Source: Lineus longissimus (taxonomy: Eukaryota > Nemertea > Pilidiophora > Heteronemertea > Lineidae). From it: a DNA stretch of 64,000 nucleotides. The notes beneath the pieces are model-generated. The model was given only the letters and a program-made list of their open reading frames with translations, did no database searches and had not been told where the DNA came from. A program made the translations under genes and the position numbers. The first letter of the stretch is position 1. Every line of letters begins with the position of its first letter. Shown here piece by piece: positions 31,741 through 45,035 of the stretch. The DNA lies in NCBI RefSeq assembly GCF_910592395.1, contig NC_088314.1, forward strand, positions 1,922,001-1,986,000, given 5' to 3'.

Positions 31741-34700
31741 CTACTTTCATTCAATACCTCCTAAACCGCAAACACCGTGGTATGGGGGCGTTTCGTAGCT
31801 GTCTGTACCTTCCCTGCTCGTAAATATCAACGCATTTCATTTTCAAGTTACGTTTGTAGCGTTTATGCGTGTACATGTAGTGTACATGTACTTGATTTAA
31901 TTTCGTGTTTTCGCAAACGTTCCAAAACATCAAGGTTGTTCAGGCAGCAGATAGCCGGATCCAAATTGCGAATTATAACTATGACATTACGACACACTGA
32001 TGGACACCTGGCATTTCCATAACATTTACGCTAGGAACCTCAGTCACACTCATTCCCCTTTCTATATTGTTTGACGAAATAACTGGCACATGCGAGCTGT
32101 GTCTATTTTAATCAAAACTGAACATAAGTGTTGAACTGATTGAAAAAAATAGCTGCCTCTTGTAATATTTTGTTCATTATCTCATGTTTATTTCATTTTT
32201 GAACAACAAGTGAGGCTATAGGGGAAAAGAAGCAAACTTGAGGTGAATTGAGCCGAAAAAGGGCCAATTCCTTTCGTTAAGAACAGGACTAGGCCTATGT
32301 GGCACACATTAGTCAAGAGGTGGGGCCTTGTGTACCACTGAAATCTCATGTTAATTATTCATAAAGAGGAGAAAACTTGATTTTGAAATAATGGAGTTGG
32401 TGCCCTTTGTAATTCAACGATTCATGTAAAAGCAGGTCCCCATTCATGCACGTCTGTTATTCATGTATGATTGTGAAATGGTTCTTTCCACTCGGCAGAT
32501 TAGGAGTTATGCAAGACCCAGCGTAATGTTATCAATATAAATAACATTGATTATCAACTTTATAACAGCTAGGTAAACCTTCATAAGCATTCAATAATAC
32601 TGGTGAACTTTATGTGAACTTTATCTCAGGTCATTAGAAGTCTTTTTCCAGCGTTTCCAATAACAACACTCTCTTCAAAGGCATGGTTTGACCAGGGTTT
32701 GTCACGCATTGTCTCCAAGCCTTCTTTTTCGTGGATCAGAGTCAAACGAGCTGGTCATCATCGAACTAGCTCCAACGTTTGTGCTGCCACATAATTTGAA
32801 GGTGTGAAAAGTGGGATGCGGATGGTGGAAAAATTCGATGACCTAGAAAAAGTTGGAGGCTGCGAATTATCGCATCCGTGCACGTAATGGGTGCACGCTT
32901 TCCTGCTCATGTAGCATTATTGACCAGTATTCTCCGGCCAAATTGCAATTTCAGCAAACGTAGGCATCTATCATCGGCAGCCATAAATAGTAAGTGTACT
33001 AAACATTTCGTCTATAAGTAGGGTTGCTTTCGTGCTTAACGACGAACGGTTGCAGTATCGTCATGAACATTAGTCTTCATGTTATGTTCATCCATGGCAA
33101 CACCTGGTTTTTTCAGGTGCCTTCCTTCATGGCCTTGGCAAACCGGAGGACCTATATGAACGAGATGGAATCTGTACTGATACATGTACATCCAAATGAC
33201 GCTGTTCTCTGTGGTGCAGTGAAGGTTGTTTCTTGTAAACTGCTCACAAATTGTCAGAACTGTACAAAAAACATTGAGAAACATATGGGGCCTATACCAT
33301 ACTCAAAAAGGATTCCATATCCGTGAACTTGGTTCTTGGTGAAAGAGTATTCTTCTCACGAAGAAGAGAAAATTCGATGTCCCGCCGGGACAGCCGCTTT
33401 TCAGGCGCGACCCATTTCGCCGGCTGAGAGGTGACCTCAAAACTGCCATTCTTTGCGAAATGAAGACAAAACGATGTTTTATTCACTCTAGGACCAATTG
33501 CTCTCGGACGGACCTTCGGCTTCACGCGGATGACAAGCTCTTCTGCCGATCCTTCTGCAAACAGATAGACAAAAACGTCTGCAAACACAGCCAATTTCGT
33601 AACTGGGTCATTGCTTCCAGCGACCTTGGTAGAATTATTTTTGGCACGAACTAACGGTTCTGAGACAGATATCAAACTTTCATGATAGGCCTGCTACCAC
33701 AGTATAAAAAGAGTAAAATATGCAGACATCTACATGTACTACAGTCAAACTACATTCCCGACATTGGCTAGCTCAGATCAGCTTCTCTCGGCCCAGATTC
33801 TGCTTCTTGAATAGTTCTCCAACTGACATCGCCTCACCATTGGATGACTGGCGGTCAAAGTGCATGATCTACTCAGTACAAGCCGATTGCAGTGGTTTCG
33901 GTCATCGGTGACGTCGTGGGTAAAGCCTTTGAACGACCCCCTACATCTTTCTGACTCTGCCTCAGGATCGACCTTATCAGGTCAGCCTCTAATCAACTTA
34001 CGACGAAAATGCACGATTCTCCGCATCATCAGGACGGCCTCTTGTTCAATCTGACTCTGCTGCCACAGCATTCATCCAGAAGTGCTTCAGCATTGACCCC
34101 CAGGGCATTGACCTCATCAGGACAGCTGCTTTAACGAGCGAGAAGTAAACAATGCCGCACACAAACAGCATTCACTCGTACAACAACAAAGCCCGTGTCT
34201 CCATGTACGAGCCAGGGCAGCGCATTTGATTGCTGTTAGCGTCTAGACTTTCTCCTTTCGTGTAAATGATAAAAGCAGTCATTTGTGCTGATATTAACTC
34301 GTCAAAGAAGGTTATTAAATTCCTTACCGTGTCATGCCAGTTCTCCCATTTTCTCTTTGTTGTTGGCATGATTGATTGTCATGAGCGATGATATGGACAG
34401 GAAGGCGTCACTCGTATTTGTGGGATTATTGGCTAAAATGAGGATGTTTTCAATGTATTGGGTAGCCGACATGTTGCAGCTCGGTGCGATATTGGAAACA
34501 AACATGTAAGAAAAAATTACATGTTACAGACACCACTCTTACAATAAAATGATGTACTTTTAAAAGAAAGGTTTTTCGGTCAGTGAGTTAACCTGGTTAT
34601 ATTGTGATGATGAAGTATGAATGCACTTTACTGCAGCCTTAAAAGTACGGTGTTGCTTTATCCTTACACTGTTGTCCGCGGCATTTTGTTCGCCGGAATA

Positions 34701-36437
34701 AAGTCAAGTGAGGGTCAATGAAAGTATAACAGGGAACCGCGACATATAGAGGATAACAGTATGCTCCTCGTGAATTGGGGTGATTATCGAACAACGATAC
34801 TCTCATACTATCATCATGGCTGTTTCCCCTCAGTTTCCGCAGATTCGGTAATTTCTGCAGATTCCGCTAAATCGCCATGGCCCAGCTTAAGGCCTACGGA
34901 GAAGGAAGGGGACTTTTCCCGCCCGCCCTGCAGGCATTGTAACTCCGCCATCTTGCTGTACCTGCTGACACGCAAGCATATACATCCAGACTCAACACGA
35001 TTTTTCCGACCGTTTTCCAGATCCAGGTTGGCTAACAATAAATCATTTCACGTGCCTGCCATAGAGTGGCAATTAGTAAAACTGGAGCATATAAAGCACA
35101 ACCAATAGAAACAAAATGGCCAGGAAGAATTCAGCACTGCTGCAGGCAGCGGCGAATGAAATATTGAGCCAGTATGTATCATGTATACAGCATCCATTGA
35201 CGAAATGCTACATGAGCCTGAGGCAGTAATTTGGTTTATAAAGCCATATCGATCACTTGTTGGGGATAACTGGGGCAGTGTGAGTTGGTCGGAAAGATCA
35301 TGTCAAGTTCCAAGGCACGTTCCGCCCAGGGTCATCATCCCCAGATGAACGAAACTGAAATGTTGCAAATTGACCCACTAGCCAAGGAGGATGGTGATGA
35401 TGTGTCACCTCCGGAAGTGTTTCTGATGATGGTTGATAAAGGATAGTTGACAGCAAGAAAGAGTAGGCTATCCGCTGGCAGTATACACACTAAAACTTAG
35501 ACTGACCAGAAATTACTCCACGACGCCACATGGCTTTGGGCCCTTCCGAGGCCGATTGGGCCCGGCCCGTTGCAAATTATCTTTCGGCGGCTGGTGGCGT
35601 AATGACTCCAGCGCTAATGCACCAGTTGCACCGTCCTCAGTATGCAGGCTTATAGGAGGTATTAATATTCCGCATCGCTCCATTTCATGTCTGAGCCAAA
35701 TTTGATTAATGTTTTCATCTGATAAATACAGCAAGCAAATCGATGCATGGATTGGCTAATGTATCATTTTGTATGCCAAGCTTGTTGTTCTGGAGCAACC
35801 ATCGCTTCTACTGTAGATGACCTTGACCCAGTGTTGACCTCAGGGGCGAGATTGGTCGTCTGCTTCTTATCTGTTTACCAATGAGCACCCTTGGGATGAT
35901 GTATGTTGTCCAGAGGCGTTTTTGCTTTATTAGATACAATCGCGATGTATACACTAGTATTCAATGTTTATTGTATGCTTTGTTGAATAACACAATAAAG
36001 ATTAAATGAGTTACTGAGAATGTTGGGTTTTTAAAGTTATATTAGTTCGTTGCTGTTTTGTGAACGTGACACTATATCTTTCCGTTCAACTTTTATTTTA
36101 ATACACTACCGCGTCCTCATCAGGACTTCATTTCAAAATGATCAAAGTGAGCCTAATGCGAGTAGGCTTATAGGCCTAATGGGTTCTTCCAGCGGTTGCC
36201 ATGGTTGTCATACCCCAACTTCTGTGTATCTTTATGGCTTCACGTAAATCATGTAATTCATGTGCCCGAGAAAATGTTTCGGTCTCAACTTGTGTGTGGA
36301 TGATGCAAGAACTTTAAGAACTGCCATATACGTTGCTGAAGAAATGTATAATGATCTCGCTTGGTCGTGTATTTACTTATGAAACCATTCGGACATTCAT
36401 ACGTATACAGCGTATGACTAAACAATAGAGAATTCCG

Positions 36438-36635
36438 GCAAGTTCAAAATCTACGTCAGTGTGACGTATTCGTGTTTTCACATCTTGCACAGTCCCCATG
36501 CGCGATATTCAATAGGGACACTGTATAAATGTAAATGATACTTGATTAAGAAGTAACATACAGGAATCATATTGTTTTACCTCTCAACATTGCGCAGGAT
36601 GTGAATATGTAATACGGGCGTGAATTTTGAACTTG
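36438..36635. mobile_element. Inverted-repeat element (198 bp), MITE-like
   Basis: GCAAGTTCAAAAT begins the element and its exact reverse complement ATTTTGAACTTGC ends it. Imperfect pairing continues inward (CGTGTTTTCACATCTTGCAC against the right arm GCGCAGGATGTGAATATG). There is no coding capacity. Confidence 0.55.
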
Positions 36636-38011
36636 CTGAAAGTCTTTAATCATTTATTCAACATATCGCCTTGCTCCGCTAACCCTCACTCTACAAGTAT
36701 GTATAGGCCTATTCACCGAAAGCAATTAGCCTAAATAAGGAGAAAAATAAATGTAAGAGTTGTGTGGACTGATATTTGGACGTTTGCCAACGAATGTGAA
36801 TTCCTTAGGTCTGCTAGGGCCAACAGGACGAAGAACTAATAGTAATATGTTGCACATAAGTATGTATCTCGGTCATAAGAACGAATAGGGAAACACTCAA
36901 CACTTATGACCGAACTTATTTAACGTGTGCAAGGAAAGGAGCGTTCGAATGACTCTAGTCCAGTATTCGAGGATGGGGTATGCAAAGTCGGTTCTCACTA
37001 ATCAGCGACAAAACCCAGTTCAGATTCTTTGATATCGTAGCACGTGTGTAGATATTCTGTTGGATTTGAAGCAGCAGCTGGGATCTGGGAATTGATCCGC
37101 CTGTCACATGTACTATTAGCCATTCAATTTATAACTCTTTCAAGGACACATTTGTTTATCTGGGTCGTGTGGATGGTGGGACTAAAAGTCACACTTTAAA
37201 AAAACTAAAAATCGAGCTTCCTTGTGACATTCTCTCGTAATCGTAGTGATTTTAGGCAATCGGCTGATGGTCGGACTTTCTCGCTCAAGATAACCCCGAC
37301 CTGACATCATTCACATTGCCCTAACCCGAACCCTCATCGTAACCCAACCGGAACCACCCAAACTCTGCCAGCATCCAGTATATATACAAAATGTAAACTA
37401 CAAAATGCACCTCACAAGGACGAGAGTGCCCTGGCCTGATTAGTAAATAGGCCAAGATGAACTTTTGCTTATAAAAAGTGATTTGAAAAGCATTTTCGGT
37501 TGAAGGAATATGATGAAATATGACGGTCTTGAACCATTGTTTGTTTGGTCATTCAGAAGATATATCACGCCGTACTTTTGACAAACCTCGACCTGCCATA
37601 ACATTAGCCGTTTTGCACTAGAAAGGAAGCGGGTTTGTTTACTACCGGTAATAAATTCATAATATTATATAAAAGTAAAGTTACTGGGTACACTATACAC
37701 GATACTTTATGCGGATGCTGTAATTATTTATCGATACTTTACGCAATTCTTCGGATGCTGTAGATTAATACCAATATATCATTTAACAAGTACATAGTTT
37801 AAACTTGTAGAATGGGACAGCATCGCAGTGTTTACGGTGATCCGCTATTAAACCGGTGTTCAGTTTCCTTTTCATTCTTCCTCAAAAGGAGAGTCATCAA
37901 ATTTGGGCGAGCCAACATTTTGTTCAGTACGAGAATGTAGTTCATACCATTGTTCATTGAACAAAACGTGGTTGTAAATCGGGACATGACATTGGACTAA
38001 TTATTTCATAT

Positions 38012-38078
38012 TATGCGAACTCACATCCTCTTCTCAGTGCAAAGGTATTCCACTTCTCAGTGCATGTGAGTTCGCATA
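38012..38078. repeat. Perfect 15-bp hairpin with a repeated loop motif
   Basis: TATGCGAACTCACAT (38012-38026) and ATGTGAGTTCGCATA (38064-38078) are perfect inverted copies. The loop holds two direct copies of CTTCTCAGTGCA. Confidence 0.5.
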
Positions 38079-39302
38079 CACACTCAGCCCCGATATTGGA
38101 CAAATAGTATCTGCATGTAAGCTTAGATATGTAAACAGCATATCGAAATTCCGGAGCAGCCGGTTGTACTTGTGATATATCAGATCGATGCTGGCCCGGT
38201 TTATGGACTCTTACACTCATTGGCTCTAATCAACCAAGTCCATTTAGTCAAAGAAAGTTCTACTCGTCAGGACATTCAGGACATATTCGTAAATAGTTAT
38301 GCAAGGTCTCGTTCGATTCAGGGTTTAGTTGATGAATGACCGTGTGCAAGCCTATGATATTAAGTGGTGAAATTTTCTCCAGATTCCAATAATATAAAAA
38401 ATGCTTGACCTCATTACTGGGTTTGGACAATAAATCAATCAGGCCATTGTCTTCTCCTACAAGAGCCTTGATCTCTGGGTCAAGTCTAACACTTGTAATT
38501 GACCTTTTTCCAATAAGTCTAATGTAGTCCCTCCTTTCTGTTTTACAGATTAATCCCTCAGTTTTTCTGAGGTGAGAAGATGTACCAGAGGTGGCCTAAT
38601 CACGACAGGTAAAGAGCATCATCCAGAGTCCGGAATATCGGCTACGCCCAAGATGGGTTAGTTATATTGTCTCGATCACGTTGATTCATGGAAAGAAGTT
38701 CGTACTAACGAACGAAAGGGGATCAGGACTTTATAAGTAAGGTTCACGAAACAGCTGAAGCTAAAGAACTTTTGCTCAGGAATCCGCCTTCAATCTCAGG
38801 GAAACAGATTGAAGCCAAGACCTCGAGTGAACTCGGAAGGATCTGAACACATCGGGTGTTGCGTCTGATACATTTGTTACAAGTGATCGACCAAAATAGT
38901 TACAAGTTCTTTTTACCACTAGGACATTCAAGGTAGAAATCTTTGCCAAAGAAAACAACAATCGATCGAGGGTTTCCTTTCTGTGGGAGAAAAAAGACAA
39001 AACTTGTCATCTAACATATCATCCAGAACCAGTGATTTCTATTGGTGCTTGAAACGGCACAAAAAGCGCCCACGATTCTTGTTACAAACGCGATTGGAAG
39101 CAACATTATCTTGGCCAATATCGGTAATTGTCAAAAAAGGCAAAGGTTATACGTTTACACAGATTAGCTCATATTACAACACGGGTACCTCTTTTAGAAT
39201 GCATACTTCTCTACGAACGTGGGCGTGAAAGGGAAAACGAAATCATAGCTTTAATGTGAAAAAAACTGTGACCTTTTGTGTTACGTGTAATCTTAAGAAA
39301 CA

Positions 39303-40587
39303 ATGGATGGAGATAAAGAAAGTGATGTACAAGAGGCAGGAGAAACCGTGTTGGAGCTTGATGAGGTTCCACCGGATGATCTCCCAGCTTTACAACGCCT
39401 CTTGGACAGTGGATTAGAGGATCTAGACCCCGACACGCAAATAAGACACAGTGGGAAAAATTTGGATAATCTTGATATTGAATTGGGGATATACACAGAC
39501 ACTGAACACTCGAGTGAACGCAGGTTGTTAGAGCGTGAGCTGGAGCTCGTTCCGCAGACGTCACCCACGGGTGAGCAGACGTCATTGGGCGATTCTCAGG
39601 GCAGGGACACGCTCCGGACGTCAAGCGACCGGAGCAGCTCTCCGCGCGCGAAATGGGAGTCTCGGCGGCATGGCCACGGCTTTCTGTCGTCTGATAGCGG
39701 CTTTGGAGCAGACGATTCCACTGACAATGCAGGGCAACATTCCGTCATGTTGGAACCAAAAGTGACAATAAAAACTGGATCCTCCGTGAGCGGCGATTCG
39801 CGGCATCGGGAGTTTCCAAGGTAAGCAATACATTTTCAGAGTTGAAAATATTGTATGACAGACGCACTCGTCATATGGTGAAAGCTATACTTGTTGTTCC
39901 ATACTAAGAAAATAAACTGTGACATTACCTGTAATACTAATACATTCATCCTTCTTAATGGGATTCGCCCTAGTCAGATTGCTGATTCAGCACGATGGCA
40001 ATATATAAACCATTCACGGTACCTTTTGTTTTTTCAGACCACCAAAATACCTACCTCTGGCTATCTTAGTTAGTTTCGGTAATCCACCACTAGGGCTGCT
40101 AGCAGTCATGTTTTCCATTCTCACGGAACGTGACGTCAGAAAAGGAGACCTTCAGGAGGCAAAACGAAAATCCAAAATCACCATGCTGACGATAATCATG
40201 GCTTTTGCAGTGACTATTTTGACGGTTGTGGTGGCATTGATAGTGTGCACTGCACAGAACAAACTACCATTTCCGAAGTACGTTGTTAAACCCAGAAACG
40301 AAAGTTATTCGATAGCTACCTCGGCTCCAGATGTTAATACCCCTGAGGGTAAGGGGAAGAAGAAGGAGAAAAAGATGCCAGCGTTTTTGAAATCCCTGGT
40401 CAATTTGGGCGGCGATCCCGAGGGCGGTGACCCTGCTTCCTCGGATGCCGGGGAGCCGCCCAGGGACACTCAGGAACAACCACTCATACCGCAACTGCCT
40501 CAAGGAAACGATACGAACCCTTTCCTAGGATGGAAAGTGACAAACGGAACGTTGCTAGATCTGCGACAGAAGCTATTTCATAAATAG
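39303..40587 (+). CDS. CD225/dispanin family two-pass membrane protein
   Basis: Two exons, 39303-39820 and 40038-40587 (518+550 nt), join across AG|GTAAGC and TTTTTTCAG|A to give 355 aa. Residues 1-170 are an acidic, Ser-rich, probably cytosolic tail. The CD225-type domain follows (about 176-243): a first hydrophobic segment (PLAILVSFGNPPLGLLAVMF) containing the family's PLG, a loop with the family signature GDxxxAxxxS (GDLQEAKRKSK), then a second membrane helix (MLTIIMAFAVTILTVVVALI). The Cys pair usual before PLG is missing. A 110-residue tail with a basic stretch (GKGKKKEKK) follows. Relatives (IFITM, PRRT, SynDIG, TMEM91 groups) sit in plasma or endosomal membranes and affect trafficking or fusion. 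The subgroup cannot be fixed; both tails are longer than in most members. Start chosen as first ATG after stops in all frames of the leader. Confidence 0.75.
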
Positions 40588-40601
40588 AGAAATGACTCTT
40601 C

Positions 40602-40607
40602 AATAAA
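40602..40607 (+). terminator. Possible polyadenylation signal of the CD225 gene
   Basis: AATAAA lies only 15 nt after the stop codon. This would make a very short 3' UTR, so later signals may be used instead. Confidence 0.35.
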
Positions 40608-42169
40608 TCCCAAAACATAACGGCAGTAGAGTGGAATATTGTAAAAGGTAAAGGAAGTTACGCCGCATCCAAAGAACTTGCAGTCGGGGAATTTGTCATC
40701 AGTTATGAATCGATTGTGGTTGAATACGGGTTGCATAATTGTAAAACAGCTTTTGAAGTTTGTCGTCTGCAAGCTTTTGTAAACGGCAAGACTGTGGATG
40801 GTTGTATTTTGAAAGTAAGAAAGCGCCTCCCTCAACGCTGCTCGGCACAATGTCGTTCGCAAGGGCATGGATGCGAACAGTAAAACAGGAAATTCGGTGC
40901 TGCAATAGGCTTGATTGGTGATAATTTTATAGGTGCATGTTTGCTATGTTTTGGGATGCATCGGCCTGACCGGCCGGAAGTGGTCTGTTATGATATTCTG
41001 GTTCCTGTTGTGCTAATAGGTGTCATGCGTTGAATGACGTCATTCAGGCGAAAGCTGGAACTCTTAATTGCTTTCCTACAACCAATATTGCCCCAAATAA
41101 GGCTTTATTGCATCTTTTCACTTGATCTTTTTGGAGGAAATATTCCCATGGAGCCCACCAGGTACCCTCATGACGTCACATCTTGTCGCCTTTTCTTGTT
41201 AAAACAGGAACTAGTCGATCTGATACGATTACCTCAGAGGGCGCGTTCAATTTGTTGATTTTTAGGCGATCAACCTCATATCAGGGTAAAACAGATGGTG
41301 GCGTACATGTACGTGATTTTTCATGTTCCCTTACGTATACCCTGGTGTCGAGGTTGATGGTGTGAATAACTTGATAATTTGAACGTGCCTGGAGCAAAAT
41401 AAAACGGGTATTTGATGTACATGTTCGATATTTTATTATTGTTTGGAATTTGTGACGTTTTGTTTGTATAATGTACCATTTCATTGACTTCATCGGCAAC
41501 TAAAACGTCTCTTCCAAGGCCTTCGTAAATTAGTAAAGAGACAAGAGCTGTGAACTGAAGAATACCGAAGTATAGGCCAATTAAACGTGTTTTCAACATT
41601 CCTGTCAACCATTTTGGATTTTGGCGGCCATTTTGGATTTGAGACGAAGTCCAGGATCGCCCCCAATTTTATTTGAAAGAGAATGGTTTCAGGAGACAGG
41701 ATGGCGCTTTGAGCTGCGGTGGCAACATATTGGATGCGGTGGCTAATTAATTACCAGGAAAATGCTTAGAAAAATACTGGCTTCACTATTCTGTATTCTT
41801 CATGTTCGCCTCTGCCATTTTGTTTTTTATTGTGTATATAATAGATGTTTAATGAAAATTAACCATTGAGGCCTACAATGTATAATAATGGTTATTTTAG
41901 CTCAGGTTTTATACTGGAGTTCTGAGTAATCTAAGGCATACAATTTGATGAAATGCAGGGGCGAATTCACAGAACGAGGGATAAGCTTCGAGCAAACAAG
42001 GCTTCTGAAAATGGTTCCGCGTGGTCTAGTCTTCCAGAGACTTCAGATGCTTATAAGGGCATACCAAACTATTGTACCGAGGGATCCTCGTTTGATCTCG
42101 AAGTATCCAGAGGTGGGTTCAAATAGATAAGCCATTGCGACAATCTGTGCGGTCTTTGCCGGTGTAGAA

Positions 42170-42340
42170 GTTTAAAATGTCCTAGGATAAAATGTCCGGG
42201 AACAAAGGATTCTATTATGCGCTGAGCTATTGACGGTCATTGCCTCTATAGAACCATATGCCATAATCTGTCAGAATACAATAGGCCCGGACACTTTTTC
42301 TAGGGGGGACACTTTTTACTTTTACACCGGCTTTCCGCGG
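42170..42340 (+). repeat. Dispersed repeat, copy A
   Basis: It shares diverged blocks with 49965-50135: AGGATAAAATGTC, CTATAGAACCATAT, CCATAATCTGTCAGAAT, and a C/T-rich stretch reading ACACTTTTT, in the same order. It is probably an old SINE or other short interspersed element; the family is unknown. Confidence 0.5.
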
Positions 42341-44628
42341 TATAGTTCAGAATCGTGCGCAGCAATCTTCTCAGAACGTGTGCGATGGTGATGTCCATGT
42401 ACAATCGTATACAGGCCTACTGCTTGTAACAAAGCGAAGAGTACATATGCATTATTCCATTATATTTATTATTCATGAAAGGATATGGATGAGAAATTTG
42501 TAACGACATGATACTGTTCAGAGGTGCATTTTGTAGGAACTAGTTTTATTTTTACACAACATTTTGTTGACGGTTGCTTTAAATGAAAATGAAATTGTTA
42601 ACGAATTGACTTGGACTATTGTACTGAAATATTATTATCATTGGTTGAAAAGAATCTTTGATTCAAGGAATGTGATTGCACCATCCATCCGAGGGAGAGT
42701 CGTTGATGCGGGAGCTTCTGTAATTCGGATCTTGATTGCCAATTTATCAAATGCTAACAATGGGTTGTCCTGTGGACTAACCTTCACTGATGATCATAGG
42801 CATAAGTATGACAGCTGCGGGGTTGTTAAAAAAATTAGTGGGATCATGTGGGACCTTACGGTATGCTCGATGTCGCTGCGAGTATTCTCATTATATTGAT
42901 GGAACTTGTTGTTTGAGGAGAGTGTCTAAAATTCGTTCTATTTTCTTTGGGCTGCGACAGAATCTGTAGGCCTACAAGCTTCCAAAAGAGGCCGTTAAAG
43001 GTTGGTTAAAAGTGCCGTTCTATTGGAGTTTTAGAAGTCGCCCTCTCAAACGAACAACTTTTGTCAGCAGCCAAAGACATGAACCACGTTGCCGCCAATA
43101 CCATATCCTGTGTCATATACACATTTTGATGTTGTATCACTGTTTTACATTGATGGTGTGTGGAATTCCTTCTCTGTAAACTTATTTCACGACTTATCGA
43201 CAATCTTTAAGCGCTGCTATTATGTTGTAAGAATCTTCATTTTACTCAGGAGTAACAAAAGGGCGCTAACGTGTGTCCATCTTTCAGGTAAAAAGAGTTT
43301 CGTCTCTACCTCATGATAAGAAATGAGGAGCCTCCAGTCCCCCAATTCCTCAAAGCTTCTCACGTGAAAAGCGGGTCCAAAACGAGTGAAATCAATTTTG
43401 GAAGAATGATAACTCGAAAAAAGCAATGTAAACCATTACAGTGAAGGACCCTTGAGTGTTGGGCATGAATGCCGATCTACCGGCGTTGTGTCTATTATCC
43501 ATCCTCGGGAGGAGACAGGATTGACGTTCGCAGCGGAAGGTCGGCATGGTCAGAAGGGCCAATTTTTTTCTGAAATGGGCGAATGGTCTTGTCTTCAAAG
43601 CAACAAGGAATATAAATGATCTGCTTGGGTTCTGCTCGACTTATGCTCGAATCTGATGAGTCTTCTTAGTGCCTACTTTTATTATCTTTTATGTGTGTTA
43701 TCAAGAAAATGCCTATAACGACATTCTTGGTGTTATGGGTGTATTGATATTGTCATCACAATGCTCGGAAAAGACGGGGCAGCATAAACGTTTCAAGTAA
43801 CTTAAACCATAAACTTTCATGTTGACGAAAATGGTTCAGCATGTTTTAACATAACAGTTGAAGTGTACAAACGTCTTGAAAGCAATTTTCTATTAAAAAA
43901 AATGATTCAAATTTTAAACTTGTTGTCTTGAAATTCAAATTGATTATTTTTGTTAAATCTTCTCTTTACCTTTTGGCATGCATGTATGTTGAATAATGCA
44001 CGATCGTATGGGTATGTGGGACAAATTATTTACCCAAAACCGCCCTTTCAGCAAAGACATGACAACGCTTCGAAATTATTTAAAGATTTGAAATTTTAAA
44101 ATGTGAAAATAGTATTAGTTACTGATTTATTTTCTTGACGGAATAATGTTGTAGTTTGTTACGGTAAGGAAGAGAAATATTTTTATAAACATATGTAAAA
44201 TGATCGAAGGCAGTATAGCCAACTTTGGCAGAATGTGGCATTTTATTGACGTGAACGTGTAAACTGTTTTGTTGTAATTAATTGTGTATGTCATTACTTT
44301 AAACGTAGACTCGAATGAACCCTTGTACATTTTTACTTCGGCAGCTTTACACTCATTTGGGCATTGATTCTTATTCGATTTGCACCACCAGGTATATATT
44401 AGAGACAACTTATTGTTATGGGTCTAAAAATTCATTGTTCGACATATCAGGAGATCGAACAATGGGATAGGCGTTCGTGTTGGCGTTTCGGGGGCTTGCA
44501 AAAACTTCCTACCATCAAGATGACATGTTTGGTTAAAACGGAGAAGATCCTGGTGACTCAGGTTGAAATTTAGGTTGATCAAACATTTTGGAGGGGGGGG
44601 GGGGTATATCCATCCTATAGATATGGTT

Positions 44629-45035
44629 AAGCCCGTTACACACGAGGGACTTCTCACCAACTTAGTTGGAATTTTAATTCATAACAGGAATCCAGACCAG
44701 GTAACTAATACTTTGCCCGACTGGTTGGAGTTGCTGGCTGCACTACCGACTTGTTCTATTTCTCAACGACATCTTTTGTTTATATAAGGATTTTTTTGTT
44801 TATATAAGGAGTGTGGGGTAGAAATTTCCCCGTGTGATTCAGTCAACAACATAGTTGGGCCATATTTTGACTCTTTATCTTTATAGACTAAATATAGTGC
44901 AGGACCTAAATATTGCTGGGATTATGTCTTTCGTGTGAGTGGGTGAACGACTCTCAACTTCCAGTCACCTGTGCACCTGTTCTTAATTTTAAAACCAACT
45001 AAGTTGGTGAGAAGTCCCTCGTGTGTAACGGGCTT
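44629..45035. mobile_element. MITE-like element with 59-bp terminal inverted repeats (407 bp)
   Basis: The left arm 44629-44687 (AAGCCCGTTACACACGAGGG ...) and right arm 44977-45035 (... CCCTCGTGTGTAACGGGCTT) are inverted copies with few differences. Each arm contains the near-palindrome CCAACTTAGTTGG. The interior has no coding potential. A long G-run (near 44591-44604) lies just outside the left arm. Confidence 0.75.

Larger units (their letters stand above)
23319..39302. other. Gene-poor region with scattered small repeats
   Basis: About 16 kb in which I can recognise no protein family or conventional RNA gene. It contains a C-run near 23360-23375, the MITE-like element at 26513, structured hairpins at 28635, a TA-rich microsatellite near 29374-29398, a tRNA-SINE-like piece at 30290, a degenerate tandem duplication at 31565, an inverted-repeat element at 36438 and a hairpin at 38012. 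The longest open frame, 33292-33675 on the minus strand (127 codons), has no recognisable domain and overlaps an open frame on the other strand. I would not call it a gene. Confidence 0.4.

Noticed and set aside
33292-33675. 127-codon open frame on the minus strand in the gene-poor region
   Set aside because: No family signature, another open frame overlaps it on the other strand, and no partner exon was found; length alone is not enough.
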